Origin: Aradus depressus
Lineage: Eukaryota; Arthropoda; Insecta; Hemiptera; Aradidae
NCBI GenBank assembly: GCA_963662175.1
Contig: OY759217.1
Location: forward strand, 54,040,108-54,104,107
Length of the DNA stretch: 64,000 nucleotides
Direction of reading: 5' to 3'
Positions 42,750 to 55,414 of the stretch are shown here, in pieces. The first letter of the stretch is position 1; every line of letters starts with the position of its first letter. The notes under the pieces are model-generated. The model did no database searches. It was not told where the DNA came from and worked only from the letters and a program-made list of their open reading frames with translations. The position numbers and the translations under genes are program-made.

Positions 42750-44468
42750 GCAGTAATAGCCGGCGTTGCCCGGGGAACTTTGACTTTTCTCCTAATATCT
42801 CTCGTTCGAATCCTATTCAATTTTTCAACAGTAAATTCATGATGTTATAATTTTCAATTATTCATACGGAATAAGGCTTATAGTCCTTCAACGGCAGACA
42901 TCCCAGCTAGTAACTTTTTAGGAGCCCTGGGCACCATAGCTAGTACGCGCCATTCAACGGCAGAAACCACAGCTAGTGAATACTTAAGAGTCACTGGACG
43001 TTCTAGCCAGTGCGTACTTAAGAACGCTTGTGACCACAAATGTGCGGACCCCACATCTAGTACGTAGTTAGAAACGCTGGGCATCACAGCTAGTATATAC
43101 CTTGCATCGGCGGGCCTCGCAGCTTGTATGTAGTTAGGAACGCTGGACACCACAGCCAGTATGTACCTTGCAACGGCGGACCCCACAGCTAGAACGTAAT
43201 TAGGAACGCTGGGCACCACAGCTAGTACGTAGTTACTACAACTACATGTGAAATTTCATGAGAATCCGATTACCTTTAATGAGTCAGTGTTATTTTTATG
43301 CTTAGCGCCCCCCCCCCCCCCCTCCCGTTCAAATGTGTAGATGTCCCATAGTGTATTTTTTTATTTCGCCTTTAAAAATACTACATGTGAAATTCCATGA
43401 CAATTCGATCATCTGTTGATGACCGATCACTATCTTTATATTTAGGCCTACCCCCACAACTCCCCTCACGTTCACGATTTTGTGACGTCACACACCCTAT
43501 TTTTTTATTTGGCCTTTAAGAATACTACATATGAAATTCCATGACAATCCAATCACCCGTTAATGACTTAGCACTATCATTATATTTAGGCCTACCCCCA
43601 CAACCTCCCCTCCCATTCAAAATTTTGAGATGTCACATAGTGCATTTTTCAATTTGCCCTCTAGGAATACTACATATTAAATTCCATGACAATCCAATCA
43701 TCCGTTAATGACTTAGCACTATCTTTATATTTAGGCCTACCCCCACAACCTCCCCTCCCATTCAAAATTTTGAGATGTCACATAGTGCATTTTTCAATTT
43801 GCCCTCTAGGAATACTACATATTAAATTCCATGACAATCCAATCATCCGTTAATGACTTAGCACTTTCTTTATATTTAGGCCTACACCCACAACCTCCCC
43901 TCCCATTCAAAATTTTGAGATGTCACATAGTGCATTTTTCAATTTGCCCTCTAGGAATACTACATATTAAATTCCATGACAATCCGATCATTCGTTAAAA
44001 GCACTACCTTTATATTGAGGCCTACCCCCACAACCCCCCCTCCCGTTCAAAATTTTGAAATGTCACGTAGCGTATTTTTCAATTTGGCCTTTAAGAAAAC
44101 TACATATAAACTTCCATGACAATCCGATCATCCGTTAATGACTTAGCACTATCTTTATATTTAGGCCCCCCTTACAACCCCCCCTACCGTTAAAATTTTA
44201 TGGACGCCACATAGCCTATTTTTAACTTGGATTTTAAGAATACAACATGTGGAATTTCATGATAATCCGTCCATCCGTTAATGCGCTAGAGCAATTTTTG
44301 TGCTTAGCCCCCCCCCCCCCCCCTCCAGTTGACCGCTAGGAATCTCTTCATAAGATCCTTCCTCGGACTTCAACGAATATTTGAAAAAAAAAATTAGCCG
44401 AATTGGTCCAGCCGTTCTCGAGTTTTGCGCTTAGCAAAATTAGCCAGTCATTTTTATTATATAGATGT
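42750..44468. mobile_element. Unclassified interspersed element with internal tandem repeats
   Basis: It begins with GTAATAGCCGGCGTTGCCCG and ends with the GGTCCAGCCGTTCTCGAG, then TTTTATTATATAGAT block. Both are widespread arthropod repeat termini as far as I know. Inside are about eight copies of a 141-149 bp unit (43240-44300, TTCCATGACAATCC) and a shorter module (42885-43230, CACCACAGCTAGTA). No coding frame is seen. Confidence 0.6.
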
Positions 44469-44489
44469 TACCTCCGCAGCTATTCCAAG

Positions 44490-44710
44490 TATAGGGGAAG
44501 TTATGTAATCGGTCAAAAATTCGATGCCGAGTTTTCAAAGGAATTTCATGTTTTCCAACCTCTAATTTCCAAATAGGAAAGGAAGGGGGTGGGGGCTCAA
44601 CTCATTAACCCCAAAATAACGTAATGAATGTATCGACATGAATATTAGTATAAGGATTTAGTGATCTATAGCCTATGTACGAGTAAGTCAACTGTTGAAT
44701 ACTTTTTTAT
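44490..44710. repeat. Repeat family C copy
   Basis: GGGGAAGTTATGTAATCGGT, then the AACTCATTAACCCC and GAATGTATCGACATGAA blocks. Confidence 0.6.
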
Positions 44711-44901
44711 CATTTTGTATTGCTTAAACAATAATCAATTTGCTATTCGCAAAGATGAGTGCCGAATTAAGGATCTTTGAGGGCTCTGGACTACTGAACC
44801 TTGCCCCTGCATAAAAAGTTTTAAGAGTTGAAGAATGTTTTCTTGGCTAATTATTTTCTACAGTTATGATTTACAGGGATGTTTACTTACACATCACACT
44901 G

Positions 44902-47900
44902 ATTTGACTGACATTCGACCCGATTGCAAGAAGGGCTTCCAACCCCTCAAAGCGGGCTAACTCCTTCCCCCGCTCGCTCTATTTGACTGACATTCGACCC
45001 GATTGCAAGAAGGGCTTCCAACCCCTCAAAGCGGGCTAACTCCTTCCCCCGCTCGCTCTATTTGACTGACATTCGACCCGATTGCAAGAAGGGCTTCCAA
45101 CCCCTCAAAGCGGGCTAACTCCTTCCCCCGCTCGCTCTATTTGACTGACATTCGACCCGATTGCAAGAAGGGCTTCCAACCCCTCAAAGCGGGCTAACTC
45201 CTTCCCCCGCTCGCTCTATTTGACTGACATTCGACCCGATTGCAAGAAGGGCTTCCAACCCCTCAAAGCGGGCTAACTCCTTCCCCCGCTCGCTCTATTT
45301 GAATGACATTCGACCCGATTGCAACAAGGGCTTCCAACCCCTCAAAGCGGGCTAACTCCTTCCCCCGCTTGCTCTATTTGACTGACATTCGACCCGATTG
45401 CAACAAGGGCTTCCAACCCCTCAGAGCGGGCTAACTCCTTCCCCCGCTCGCTCTATTTGACTGACATTCGACCCGATTCCAAGAAGGGCTTCCAACCCCT
45501 CAAAGCGGGCTAACTCCTTCCCCCGCTCGCTCTATTTGACTGACATTCGACCCGATTCCAAGAAGGGCTTCCAACCCCTCAAAGCGGGCTAACTCCTTCC
45601 CCCGCTCGCTCTATTTGACTGACATTCGACCCGATTCCAAGAAGGGCTTCCAACCCCTCAAAGCGGGCTAACTCCTTCCCCCGCTCGCTCTATTTGACTG
45701 ACATTCGACCCGATTCCAAGAAGGGCTTCCAACCCCTCAAAGCGGGCTAACTCCTTCCCCCGCTCGCTCTATTTGACTGACATTCGACCCGATTGCAAGA
45801 AGGGCTTCCAACCCCTCAAAGCGGGCTAACTCCTTCCCCCGCTCGCTCTATTTGACTGACATTCGACCCGATTGCAAGAAGGGCTTCCAACCCCTCAAAG
45901 CGGGCTAACTCCTTCCCCCGCTCGCTCTATTTGACTGACATTCGACCCGATTCCAAGAAGGGCTTCCAACCCCTCAAAGCGGGCTAACTCCTTCCCCCGC
46001 TCGCTCTATTTGACTGACATTCGACCCGATTGCAAGAAGGGCTTCCAACCCCTCAAAGCGGGCTAACTCCTTCCCCCGCTCGCTCTATTTGACTGACATT
46101 CGACCCGATTCCAAGAAGGGCTTCCAACCCCTCAAAGCGGGCTAACTCCTTCCCCCGCTCGCTCTATTTGACTGACATTCGACCCGATTCCAAGAAGGGC
46201 TTCCAACCCCTCAAAGCGGGCTAACTCCTTCCCCCGCTCGCTCTATTTGACTGACATTCGACCCGATTCCAAGAAGGGCTTCCAACCCCTCAAAGCGGGC
46301 TAACTCCTTCCCCCGCTCGCTCTATTTGACTGACATTCGACCCGATTGCAAGAAGGGCTTCCAACCCCTCAAAGCGGGCTAACTCCTTCCCCCGCTCGCT
46401 CTATTTGACTGACATTCGACCCGATTCCAAGAAGGGCTTCCAACCCCTCAAAGCGGGCTAACTCCTTCCCCCGCTCGCTCTATTTGACTGACATTCGACC
46501 CGATTGCAAGAAGGGCTTCCAACCCCTCAAAGCGGGCTAACTCCTTCCCCCGCTCGCTCTATTTGACTGACATTCGACCCGATTGCAAGAAGGGCTTCCA
46601 ACCCCTCAAAGCGGGCTAACTCCTTCCCCCGCTCGCTCTATTTGACTGACATTCGACCCGATTGCAAGAAGGGCTTCCAACCCCTCAAAGCGGGCTAACT
46701 CCTTCCCCCGCTCGCTCTATTTGACTGACATTCGACCCGATTCCAAGAAGGGCTTCCAACCCCTCAAAGCGGGCTAACTCCTTCCCCCGCTCGCTCTATT
46801 TGACTGACATTCGACCCGATTGCAAGAAGGGCTTCCAACCCCTCAAAGCGGGCTAACTCCTTCCCCCGCTCGCTCTATTTGACTGACATTCGACCCGATT
46901 GCAAGAAGGGCTTCCAACCCCTCAAAGCGGGCTAACTCCTTCCCCCGCTCGCTCTATTTGACTGACATTCGACCCGATTGCAAGAAGGGCTTCCAACCCC
47001 TCAAAGCGGGCTAACTCCTTCCCCCGCTCGCTCTATTTGACTGACATTCGACCCGATTGCAAGAAGGGCTTCCAACCCCTCAAAGCGGGCTAACTCCTTC
47101 CCCCGCTCGCTCTATTTGACTGACATTCGACCCGATTGCAAGAAGGGCTTCCAACCCCTCAAAGCGGGCTAACTCCTTCCCCCGCTCGCTCTATTTGACT
47201 GACATTCGACCCGATTCCAAGAAGGGCTTCCAACCCCTCAAAGCGGGCTAACTCCTTCCCCCGCTCGCTCTATTTGACTGACATTCGACCCGATTGCAAG
47301 AAGGGCTTCCAACCCCTCAAAGCGGGCTAACTCCTTCCCCCGCTCGCTCTATTTGACTGACATTCGACCCGATTCCAAGAAGGGCTTCCAACCCCTCAAA
47401 GCGGGCTAACTCCTTCCCCCGCTCGCTCTATTTGACTGACATTCGACCCGATTGCAAGAAGGGCTTCCAACCCCTCAAAGCGGGCTAACTCCTTCCCCCG
47501 CTCGCTCTATTTGACTGACATTCGACCCGATTCCAAGAAGGGCTTCCAACCCCTCAAAGCGGGCTAACTCCTTCCCCCGCTCGCTCTATTTGACTGACAT
47601 TCGACCCGATTGCAAGAAGGGCTTCCAACCCCTCAAAGCGGGCTAACTCCTTCCCCCGCTCGCTCTATTTGACTGACATTCGACCCGATTGCAAGAAGGG
47701 CTTCCAACCCCTCAAAGCGGGCTAACTCCTTCCCCCGCTCGCTCTATTTGACTGACATTCGACCCGATTGCAAGAAGGGCTTCCAACCCCTCAAAGCGGG
47801 CTAACTCCTTCCCCCGCTCGCTCTATTTGACTGACATTCGACCCGATTGCAAGAAGGGCTTCCAACCCCTCAAAGCGGGCTAACTCCTTCCCCCGCTCGC

Positions 47901-49167
47901 TCTATTTGACTGACATTCGACCCGATTGCAAGAAGGGCTTCCAACCCCTCAAAGCGGGCTAACTCCTTCCCCCGCTCGCTCTATTTGACTGACATTCGAC
48001 CCGATTCCAAGAAGGGCTTCCAACCCCTCAAAGCGGGCTAACTCCTTCCCCCGCTCGCTCTATTTGACTGACATTCGACCCGATTGCAAGAAGGGCTTCC
48101 AACCCCTCAAAGCGGGCTAACTCCTTCCCCCGCTCGCTCTATTTGACTGACATTCGACCCGATTCCAAGAAGGGCTTCCAACCCCTCAAAGCGGGCTAAC
48201 TCCTTCCCCCGCTCGCTCTATTTGACTGACATTCGACCCGATTGCAAGAAGGGCTTCCAACCCCTCAAAGCGGGCTAACTCCTTCCCCCGCTCGCTCTAT
48301 TTGACTGACATTCGACCCGATTCCAAGAAGGGCTTCCAACCCCTCAAAGCGGGCTAACTCCTTCCCCCGCTCGCTCTATTTGACTGACATTCGACCCGAT
48401 TGCAAGAAGGGCTTCCAACCCCTCAAAGCGGGCTAACTCCTTCCCCCGCTCGCTCTATTTGACTGACATTCGACCCGATTCCAAGAAGGGCTTCCAACCC
48501 CTCAAAGCGGGCTAACTCCTTCCCCCGCTCGCTCTATTTGACTGACATTCGACCCGATTCCAAGAAGGGCTTCCAACCCCTCAAAGCGGGCTAACTCCTT
48601 CCCCCGCTCGCTCTATTTGACTGACATTCGACCCGATTCCAAGAAGGGCTTCCAACCCCTCAAAGCGGGCTAACTCCTTCCCCCGCTCGCTCTATTTGAC
48701 TGACATTCGACCCGATTGCAACAAGGGCTTCCAACCCCTCAAAGCGGGCTAACTCCTTCCCCCGCTCGCTCTATTTGACTGACATTCGACCCGATTGCAA
48801 CAAGGGCTTCCAACCCCTTAAAGCGGGCTAACTCCTTCCCCCGCTCGCTCTATTTGACTGACATTCGACCCGATTGCAAGAAGGGCTTCCAACCCCTCAA
48901 AGCGGGCTAACTCCTTCCCCCGCTCGCTCTATTTGACTGACATTCGACCCGATTGCAAGAAGGGCTTCCAACCCCTCAAAGCGGGCTAACTCCTTCCCCC
49001 GCTCGCTCTATTTGACTGACATTCGACCCGATTGCAACAAGGGCTTCCAACCCCTCAAAGCGGGCTAACTCCTTCCCCCGCTCGCTCTATTTGACTGACA
49101 TTCGACCCGATTGCAACAAGGGCTTCCAACCCCTTAAAGCGGGCTAACTCCTTCCCCCGCTCGCTCT
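44902..49167. repeat. Satellite-like array: exactly 54 units of 79 bp
   Basis: The 4,266-bp array has no length variant in any unit. The unit has a pyrimidine-rich half and a hairpin AGCGGG...CCCGCT. It varies mainly at unit base 25 (G or C) and base 29 (G or C in GCAAG/GCAAC). The G/C pattern of units 24-33 is repeated exactly in units 34-43. Units 49-50 and 53-54 share the CAAC and CTTAAAG variants. It is non-coding on both strands (frequent stops). Confidence 0.97.
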
Positions 49168-49307
49168 ATTTTTTCCTTCAATTTATATTTATTTAATTTA
49201 TGTTTTATTTGCAGTAGCCACCCCAATTGAAGAGATATCCTATTAATTAAGAGGAATATCATAGAAATCATGGAAATATCAAATCAAAAAGTCATGAGAG
49301 CGAATTA

Positions 49308-49460
49308 ATTAAGTTTTCGCTCCCCTCCACACGATCTACCAGTTTGGCTAAATTGACGAGGGACTCCTCTCTCAATCCTCATACTCGATTCATTGCATCA
49401 ACAGTTATTGGGGTTTTTGAGTTGATCTTCGGCCGATTTGGCTGGAAATCAATAGTTGTT
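49308..49460. repeat. Repeat family C fragment
   Basis: TTAATTAAGTTTTCGCTCC to GGCTGGAAATCAATAG. It abuts the donor of the neighbouring possible exon. Confidence 0.55.
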
Positions 49461-49468
49461 GTTCTTAC

Positions 49469-49646
49469 AACTGACGGACCGGCCTGCAGTCTACCCCCGG
49501 CAGCCGCGATGTAGAAGCAGCCCCACTCCACCGAACTCGAGCTCTCTCGGCGCCGCCTGGCAGCCGCAACGCAAGGAGGTCTGGGAGCGCCAGTCTGTCC
49601 CGCTCGGGACCAGAGGCTGTCACCCCTAGACACCCACAGCAACACT
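49469..49646 (-). CDS. Probable exon of a minus-strand gene, frame ambiguous
   Basis: A strong acceptor (TTTTATTTATTCAG) and donor (GTT|GTAAGA) bound 178 nt of very GC-rich sequence. Two frames are open throughout. One reads VLLWVSRGDSLWSRAG... and ends in phase 0. The other reads CCCGCLGVTASGPERDRL... and leaves two bases. The latter would follow exon 58960-59047 in phase. Neither joins directly to the EGF exon. It could be part of the receptor ectodomain or of another gene. Confidence 0.5.
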
Positions 49647-49770
49647 CTGAATAAATAAAACCCAATATTATATAGGTACTTCCTCCTTCCCCGACGATAA
49701 GCGGGCCGGGAGATTTGCCGGAGCACCCGTAAAAAAAAAATGGTTGTTCTTACGAGATTCTGGGTATATA

Positions 49771-50932
49771 TGTTACGCCGAATGGAAAATATTGCCGAAT
49801 TCACGTACTAGGCAAATCTACTGCCTAATACACGTAATCGGCAGTAATCATGTTGCCTAGTTCACGAATTAGGCAACTACATGCAGCGTATCCTGGTGGC
49901 TGTTCTGCTCAAGCGCAGTAAATGAAAGTTGTTTGATTTGAAAGTAGTTGTGAATCTAAACAAAGATAAACCAATATAGCCTATAATTTGCGAGTAATCA
50001 AAACGTCAATCATTAACAATATCATAATATTAAACATTTAAAAAACACAACAATATCATAATTGTTGTGTTTTTTTAAATTTTAATATTGTGATATTGTT
50101 AATGATTGACATGAGTTTTGATTACTACGCAAATTATAGACTATACTGGTTTATATGAGGATGGCTGATGTAGTGAGAAGTGATTATTTCACAGGTTGTC
50201 AAATAAAATGTAGAATGACATCATCATCAGGCAGTCTACAAAAGAAACTATCCTTAATATAATATAAAGGCAACAAAGAGAAATATATTAAATTGTAAAA
50301 AGTTTAAAACAATTTAAAATAACCAGACCCGATAAAAAATTTAAAAACAATTTTAAACATTTTTTGAATGAACACTAAATAATTTTATAATAAAAATTAA
50401 TAAATAAACAATCTAAAAACTTTAACAATTTAAGATATCATGGATGCTGGTTTATGTATGTTTAGATTCACCACCTGATGATCTCGGCTTGACTCACGAA
50501 ACTAATATCAAATTATTGCTAAATGTATCCGTTTTAATTTACTAGGTCAATGAGGCGCGCTGATTATATTTCACATATTTTTTGTTTTGTATCTATCAAT
50601 TTTAATTCAAATTTTTAAGGTTAAACTACAGTATTTACCGTATTTTAGCTTAAAATTTCTTTAAATACGTAATTTTTCACTTTGTGATCCTTTTTACTAC
50701 TATTAATATAAATTTTTAACCCACTTTTCGAACTATAATAATTGATATATAGATCCCAATAATTCCCTATTTAGGAAATTACCCAAAAAGTGGAGGTTGC
50801 CTATTTCGCGAAATAGGCAAAATGAAACCAACAAATTGCCTAATCCATGAATTCGGCAAAGAGGTTTCCGAATTCAGGAATTCGGCAATTTTTTGTTCAC
50901 GAACTAGGCAATTTCGTCAATTCGGCGTAACA
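49771..50932. mobile_element. TIR transposon with subterminal palindrome clusters
   Basis: Terminal inverted repeats TGTTACGCCGAAT and ATTCGGCGTAACA bound 1,162 bp. Next to both ends lie several copies of a motif around TTGCCTAATTCACGAATTAG, itself palindromic. A perfect-looking palindrome of about 180 bp (49970-50155) lies inside. No transposase frame is seen. The target duplication is unclear (AT at most). Confidence 0.8.
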
Positions 50933-50939
50933 TCTACAT

Positions 50940-51345
50940 TGTTATTAGGGTATTTGAGTCGAGCCCCTCTTCTCTGATCCCCCTCTCCCCTTCAGCTGAT
51001 TCAGCTGAAAATTAATAGGTGTCATCCTTATATGGCTTTGAAGTTACATATGCAATTTCGGGTCAATGCATTCATTACAAAGGCAATTATTACTTTTTGT
51101 GTTAAGCCTCCCCTTAACCCCCCTTCCCTTTGGCCGATTTGGCTGAAATTCAATGAGTGTCGTCCTTGAAGGGATCTGGATGCACATATACAATTTCGTA
51201 TCGATACATTCATTCTATCGGAAGGTAACATGATCAAAAACAGACTCATTCATTTCATTTTTGGAATCAAGGTATTGTAAAACATGAAATTCTGATAAAA
51301 CTCAACATGTTCATGCCGATTACATAACTTCCCCTATACTTGGTC
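50940..51345. repeat. Repeat family C copy, long
   Basis: GAGTCGAGCCCC, TAGGTGTCATCC and ACATAACTTCCCCTATACTT blocks are all present. Confidence 0.65.
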
Positions 51346-51349
51346 TGGC

Positions 51350-52105
51350 TGGGTAGTAATACTAAATCAGTGTTAGGTAGTAGGTGATTTTTTTGAAGCC
51401 TTATTTAGCTGTTTGAAAACGTTGTCCCTTTCAAAACTAACATATTTCCTTATTATTTAATAATTGATTGGGATTGAGAAATTAATTGTTAATATAATAA
51501 TTTAAGTTACTCTATTATCCCAGATAATAGAAACCAAATAAATACTTTAAGGGACTTGAGACTGGACAGAACCCTTTGACAGAAACGAGAATCTAGCCGT
51601 ACTTGAGAGAGAGGTGGCTCTCTAGTGAGATGAAACAGAGTGAGGCTTTGTCGGGAATCTAACCTCCTACCCACTTCTACAAATATAACAGCCACCAACT
51701 GTATTTTTGGATTTCCTTTATATCTTTGTATTCATTTCTTTTGTCCTACTTATGAATATATATTATCTAACTCCTTTGAAAGGAGTTGTTATAACAAGAC
51801 AAGGGCTGATTGCGACTCCAGCTCCAGTGCGACACCTACATCATCGATATACAGATTGTCGCGGCAAGGAAAAATAGCCGCCAAGCCAACAAAAAAAAAT
51901 AGTCATCGGTAAATCAGCGGCAAAGTACTTCCCCAGCACGATTATAGTATCTACGTATAAAGAAATCACCCGTAATTACACTGATCAATGAAACAAAAAT
52001 CTGGTTATGTTTGAAATGTGGGAGAAATAAATTTGAGAAGGGAGGGGGGAGAATGATCTGTAAAAACGTGGTTGGTATAACAAGGTAGAAGGTGACTGGG
52101 TAAGC
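51350..52105. other. Non-coding stretch
   Basis: A family C fragment lies at 51905-51950. Otherwise nothing is recognised. Confidence 0.5.
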
Positions 52106-52201
52106 AACATTTAGGAGTCCCACAGTAGAGTGGACCAGAGTCCATGTCTACCAGGTAGTAGGCGCCATAAACTCGTAGTTAAAACCCGGACGTCAATCAC
52201 A
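52106..52201 (+). mobile_element. SINE family 2 tail fragment
   Basis: TAGGAGTCCCACAGTAGAG to AACCCGGACGTCAATCACA. Confidence 0.65.
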
Positions 52202-52676
52202 CAAAGGATCAAACTGTTAAGATTTGGATGGCAACCTGTAAATAGCCCATCTGCATCCTGGGTAGGTTAGATCGGGGGTACCTCCTGAGAAACCCTCTAT
52301 GCCCATAAATATGCAAACATTTAAATTATTGGCAAACTATATCTAATCAGTATATTTGTGATAAAAAAATATATATATCTATAAAAACAAAAATTAGCAA
52401 TTCGAAGATAATTTTTTAGTAATGATAATCTATAAATATGTATTTATCTGTCAGAGATGGAGCTGTCTACGCATTGTCTGGTGCCCTGTTTATTAAAAAT
52501 ATAAGTTAACAAGAAGTTACAGACTATGTAAAAATCGTGTACAAAAACTTGATGGAAGAAAATCTTGTAACATTATAAACGTTTAGGTTCTATTTTCAAG
52601 TCAGCTGATTAAATACTGCAGGAATAAAATGACCGATGGAAAGATTATTTGGAAGGCTGTGTGGATAGTAAAACTA
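52202..52676. other. AT-rich stretch, nothing recognised
   Basis: A short block at 52255-52315 has splice-like borders on the minus strand, but I do not regard it as supported. Confidence 0.5.
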
Positions 52677-52877
52677 ATTTGTTTTTGTTTTTTTGGCTTT
52701 ATGTACGATTCATGTTAGGTATGTCTCTTATAAGGTATTGTATAATTAATTACAACACCCATGTGGAGGGGGTTCGATCCATGAAATAAAACTCACTCCC
52801 GGACGGACTTCGAACCCGCAAAGCAAGGTGAGGCCATGCGAACAAAGCTCGACGCTCTAGCCCGCACTGTCACCATG
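52677..52877 (-). mobile_element. SINE family 1, second copy
   Basis: Same head and body as 460-692 (CTCACTCCCGGACGG, box B as TTCGAACCCGC). The tail is short. It is followed by a C run (52884-52900) and a family 2 SINE. Confidence 0.8.
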
Positions 52878-52907
52878 CCGCCACCCCCCCCCCCCCCCCC
52901 CCTCTCA

Positions 52908-53172
52908 TAAGGTATGCGTGCTTGCTTACTGAGATCAATATCGCGGGTTCGAAACCCGGCCGAGGCCCATAGTTTATTTTATCTGGGAAGTGAAAAACCT
53001 TGAGCATGCTGTCCTTCAGATGGGACGTTAAGCGTCCCGAGCCTGCACGATATCAGGTACTCGTTAAAGACTCCTACCATAAGTGAATAAGCCTAGGTAG
53101 GCATCATTTAGGACTGCCATAGTAGAGTTGGGCTGAGCGCTCTGGTAGTAGGCGATATGATCTCTCAACATA
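52908..53172 (+). mobile_element. SINE family 2 copy
   Basis: Box B (GGGTTCGAAACCC) intact. Most of box A is lost at the junction with the C run. Confidence 0.85.
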
Positions 53173-53807
53173 ACTAACATTTCGAACTATCATTTGATAT
53201 ACAATTATATTAGTTTATTATATAAAAAAGGCAGTTTCATTATAAAACAAAATTCAAACTACCGCAAGTAAAGTAAACCTTTTTCATCTTCATTGTCATT
53301 ATTATTTTGTCTGTCCATTTATGTGTAACGTTTTGTTACTTGACATTTAAATTGATCTGGAAAATTAAATAGATGGAAACATTGATACTTAACTGAACAA
53401 AATACAATGTTTATTTTAAATCTTGTTTTTTAAAAAAAGTTAAGGCTTCATTTATTATTGTCAATTAGAACTTTTTGTGAGATATATTGTATAAAAAGGG
53501 TATACTAATTCCTGAGGTCATTGATCCATGGATCTACAAGTTGCAGTGAACAAAAGGAAATAAAATCGATTTTCAACGTCAATATTCTATGTTCGAAACA
53601 ATTGAAGGGTCCAGGGGAAGAACATGTCAAGTGACATTTTGTAATTTTTCGGGGGGAGCAAATTTTAAGTTTACCGACCTTGTGGAAGGATGCCTTTGTC
53701 ATTTTTTTCATTTTGAACAATAAACTGGTTATCGAAAACATATTTGTAACCAATATTTCTATTGTTTTTTGTATTGGTTTAACGGTAATAAATTTATTAT
53801 TATTATT
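53173..53807. other. AT-rich stretch, nothing recognised
   Basis: No gene or repeat boundary is seen. Confidence 0.55.
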
Positions 53808-54016
53808 ATGTCTACCTAGGTTTATTAACCACTAGTTAAAGACCTAATACCTGACATCGTTCAGACTGGGGACCATCACTTAATGACTCATCCGAAGGAT
53901 GGCGTGCTCAAAGTGTTTTCAATTACCCAGATAAAAAACCTAAGGCCTCGGCCGGGTTTCGAACCCGCGATCTTGAGCTCAGAAGGCAAGCACGCTACCT
54001 CTGAGCCACCGGGGCC
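53808..54016 (-). mobile_element. SINE family 2 copy
   Basis: The head is well preserved: box B as GGGTTTCGAACCC and box A as GCTACCTCTGAGCCACC on the plus strand. Confidence 0.85.
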
Positions 54017-54185
54017 TCAGACCTGTTGATCATCAGCATCATTCAAACAATTTAAAATAAGGTAAATTAACAAATTCATAATTTTACTTGGGGAAAGGGT
54101 TGCTTGAATTATAAGGATTGTCATTAATTGTCAAGGTCTATTTTGAGAAACAGAATCGTACTCACTAGTATAAAAGAGTACCCAT

Positions 54186-54336
54186 TAGAGGTCGATAGCA
54201 CTAAGGTAGCGTACTGAGGTCAGAATCACGGGTTCGAAACCAAGCCGAGGCCTGTATTCCATTTTATCTGAAAGGTAAAAAAAACTGAAGCACGCCGGCC
54301 TTCGGATGGGACAATAAGTGATGGTCCTGAGCCTGT
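54186..54336 (+). mobile_element. SINE family 2, head and part of body
   Basis: Degenerate box A, box B as GGGTTCGAAACC. Ends at GGTCCTGAGCCTGTA. Confidence 0.75.
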
Positions 54337-54411
54337 AGTTGTCTGATTTTATTCTTACATATAAGTTATTTTAGAAACTATTCGTACCTATTTAATAATA
54401 CATAGTTGGTG

Positions 54412-54535
54412 AACATGTGATGACCCCATGTGATGACCCCATGTGATGACCCCATGTGATGACCCCATGTGATGACCCCATGTGATGACCCCATGTGATG
54501 ACCCCATGTGATGACCCCATGTGATGACCCCATGC
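54412..54535. repeat. 13-bp minisatellite, about nine copies
   Basis: Unit ATGTGATGACCCC, perfect copies. Confidence 0.95.
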
Positions 54536-54679
54536 AAAAAAAACAAAAAGCATAGCTCATAATACATAAAAAATATACGAGATAAATAATAATGAATACA
54601 GACAAGAGACATTAGATTACTCAAGGCGCCAGCAACAGTTGAAACTCAATTTTAGATCTCTAAAGAGCAATAAAAAAAA

Positions 54680-54800
54680 ATCGCCGGCAATGTACCACCC
54701 CAGTTCGAATTAATCAATTAAGTTTTTGCTCTCCCTCTAAAAGCAATCGACCATTTGGGCTAAAAATCTATACTTAACATGCTTCTGAATACTGTTGAGT
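54680..54800. repeat. Repeat family C fragment
   Basis: CGCCGGCAATGTACC to GACCATTTGGGC. Confidence 0.6.
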
Positions 54801-54820
54801 GAGCGGAGCGAGGTCATCCC

Positions 54821-55026
<206 letters not shown>

Positions 55027-55043
55027 TTTCTGTTAAAGTATAA

Positions 55044-55186
55044 GGTGGATGTTATGCGATGGTCCGGAGCCTGTGCCATGTCAGGTACTTGTACAGATTC
55101 TCCACCCGAGGTAACTGAATCTGGGTGGGCAACATTCGGGGCTCCCACAGAAGTAGGCTCAGGACATCACATGACAGGTAGTACGC
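55044..55186 (+). mobile_element. SINE family 2 body fragment, degenerate
   Basis: GATGGTCCGGAGCCTGTG to AGGTAGTACGC. Confidence 0.6.
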
Positions 55187-55414
55187 AAAAAGACGACGAC
55201 AATGGACTTGTGTAAATGGACCGCATAGCATGTGGGGTGAGGGGCAGTGTGACACAGTGGGGGCAACAAATTTACGACAATTGCGTTAGGTACTGGGCAG
55301 GACACTAACTGAGTTAGGTAGGGGAGGTCCGTAAGAGAGAGGTCAAGTACAAGATACGGTGATCGGTCTGCCAGGACGGCATCCACCCTCTACCTACCAT
55401 CAAACTTGTCAAAC

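Noticed and set aside
44902..49167. CRISPR-like regular array
   Set aside because: Units are contiguous 79-bp repeats with no unique spacers, and the setting is eukaryotic. It is a tandem satellite.
52255..52315. Possible 60-nt minus-strand exon (TPDLTYPGCRWAIY)
   Set aside because: The acceptor and the GTTGCC donor are weak and no neighbouring exon fits clearly. This could be chance.
55159..55386. 75-codon minus-strand frame, thought of as a LINE fragment
   Set aside because: No reverse transcriptase or zinc-knuckle motif could be found.
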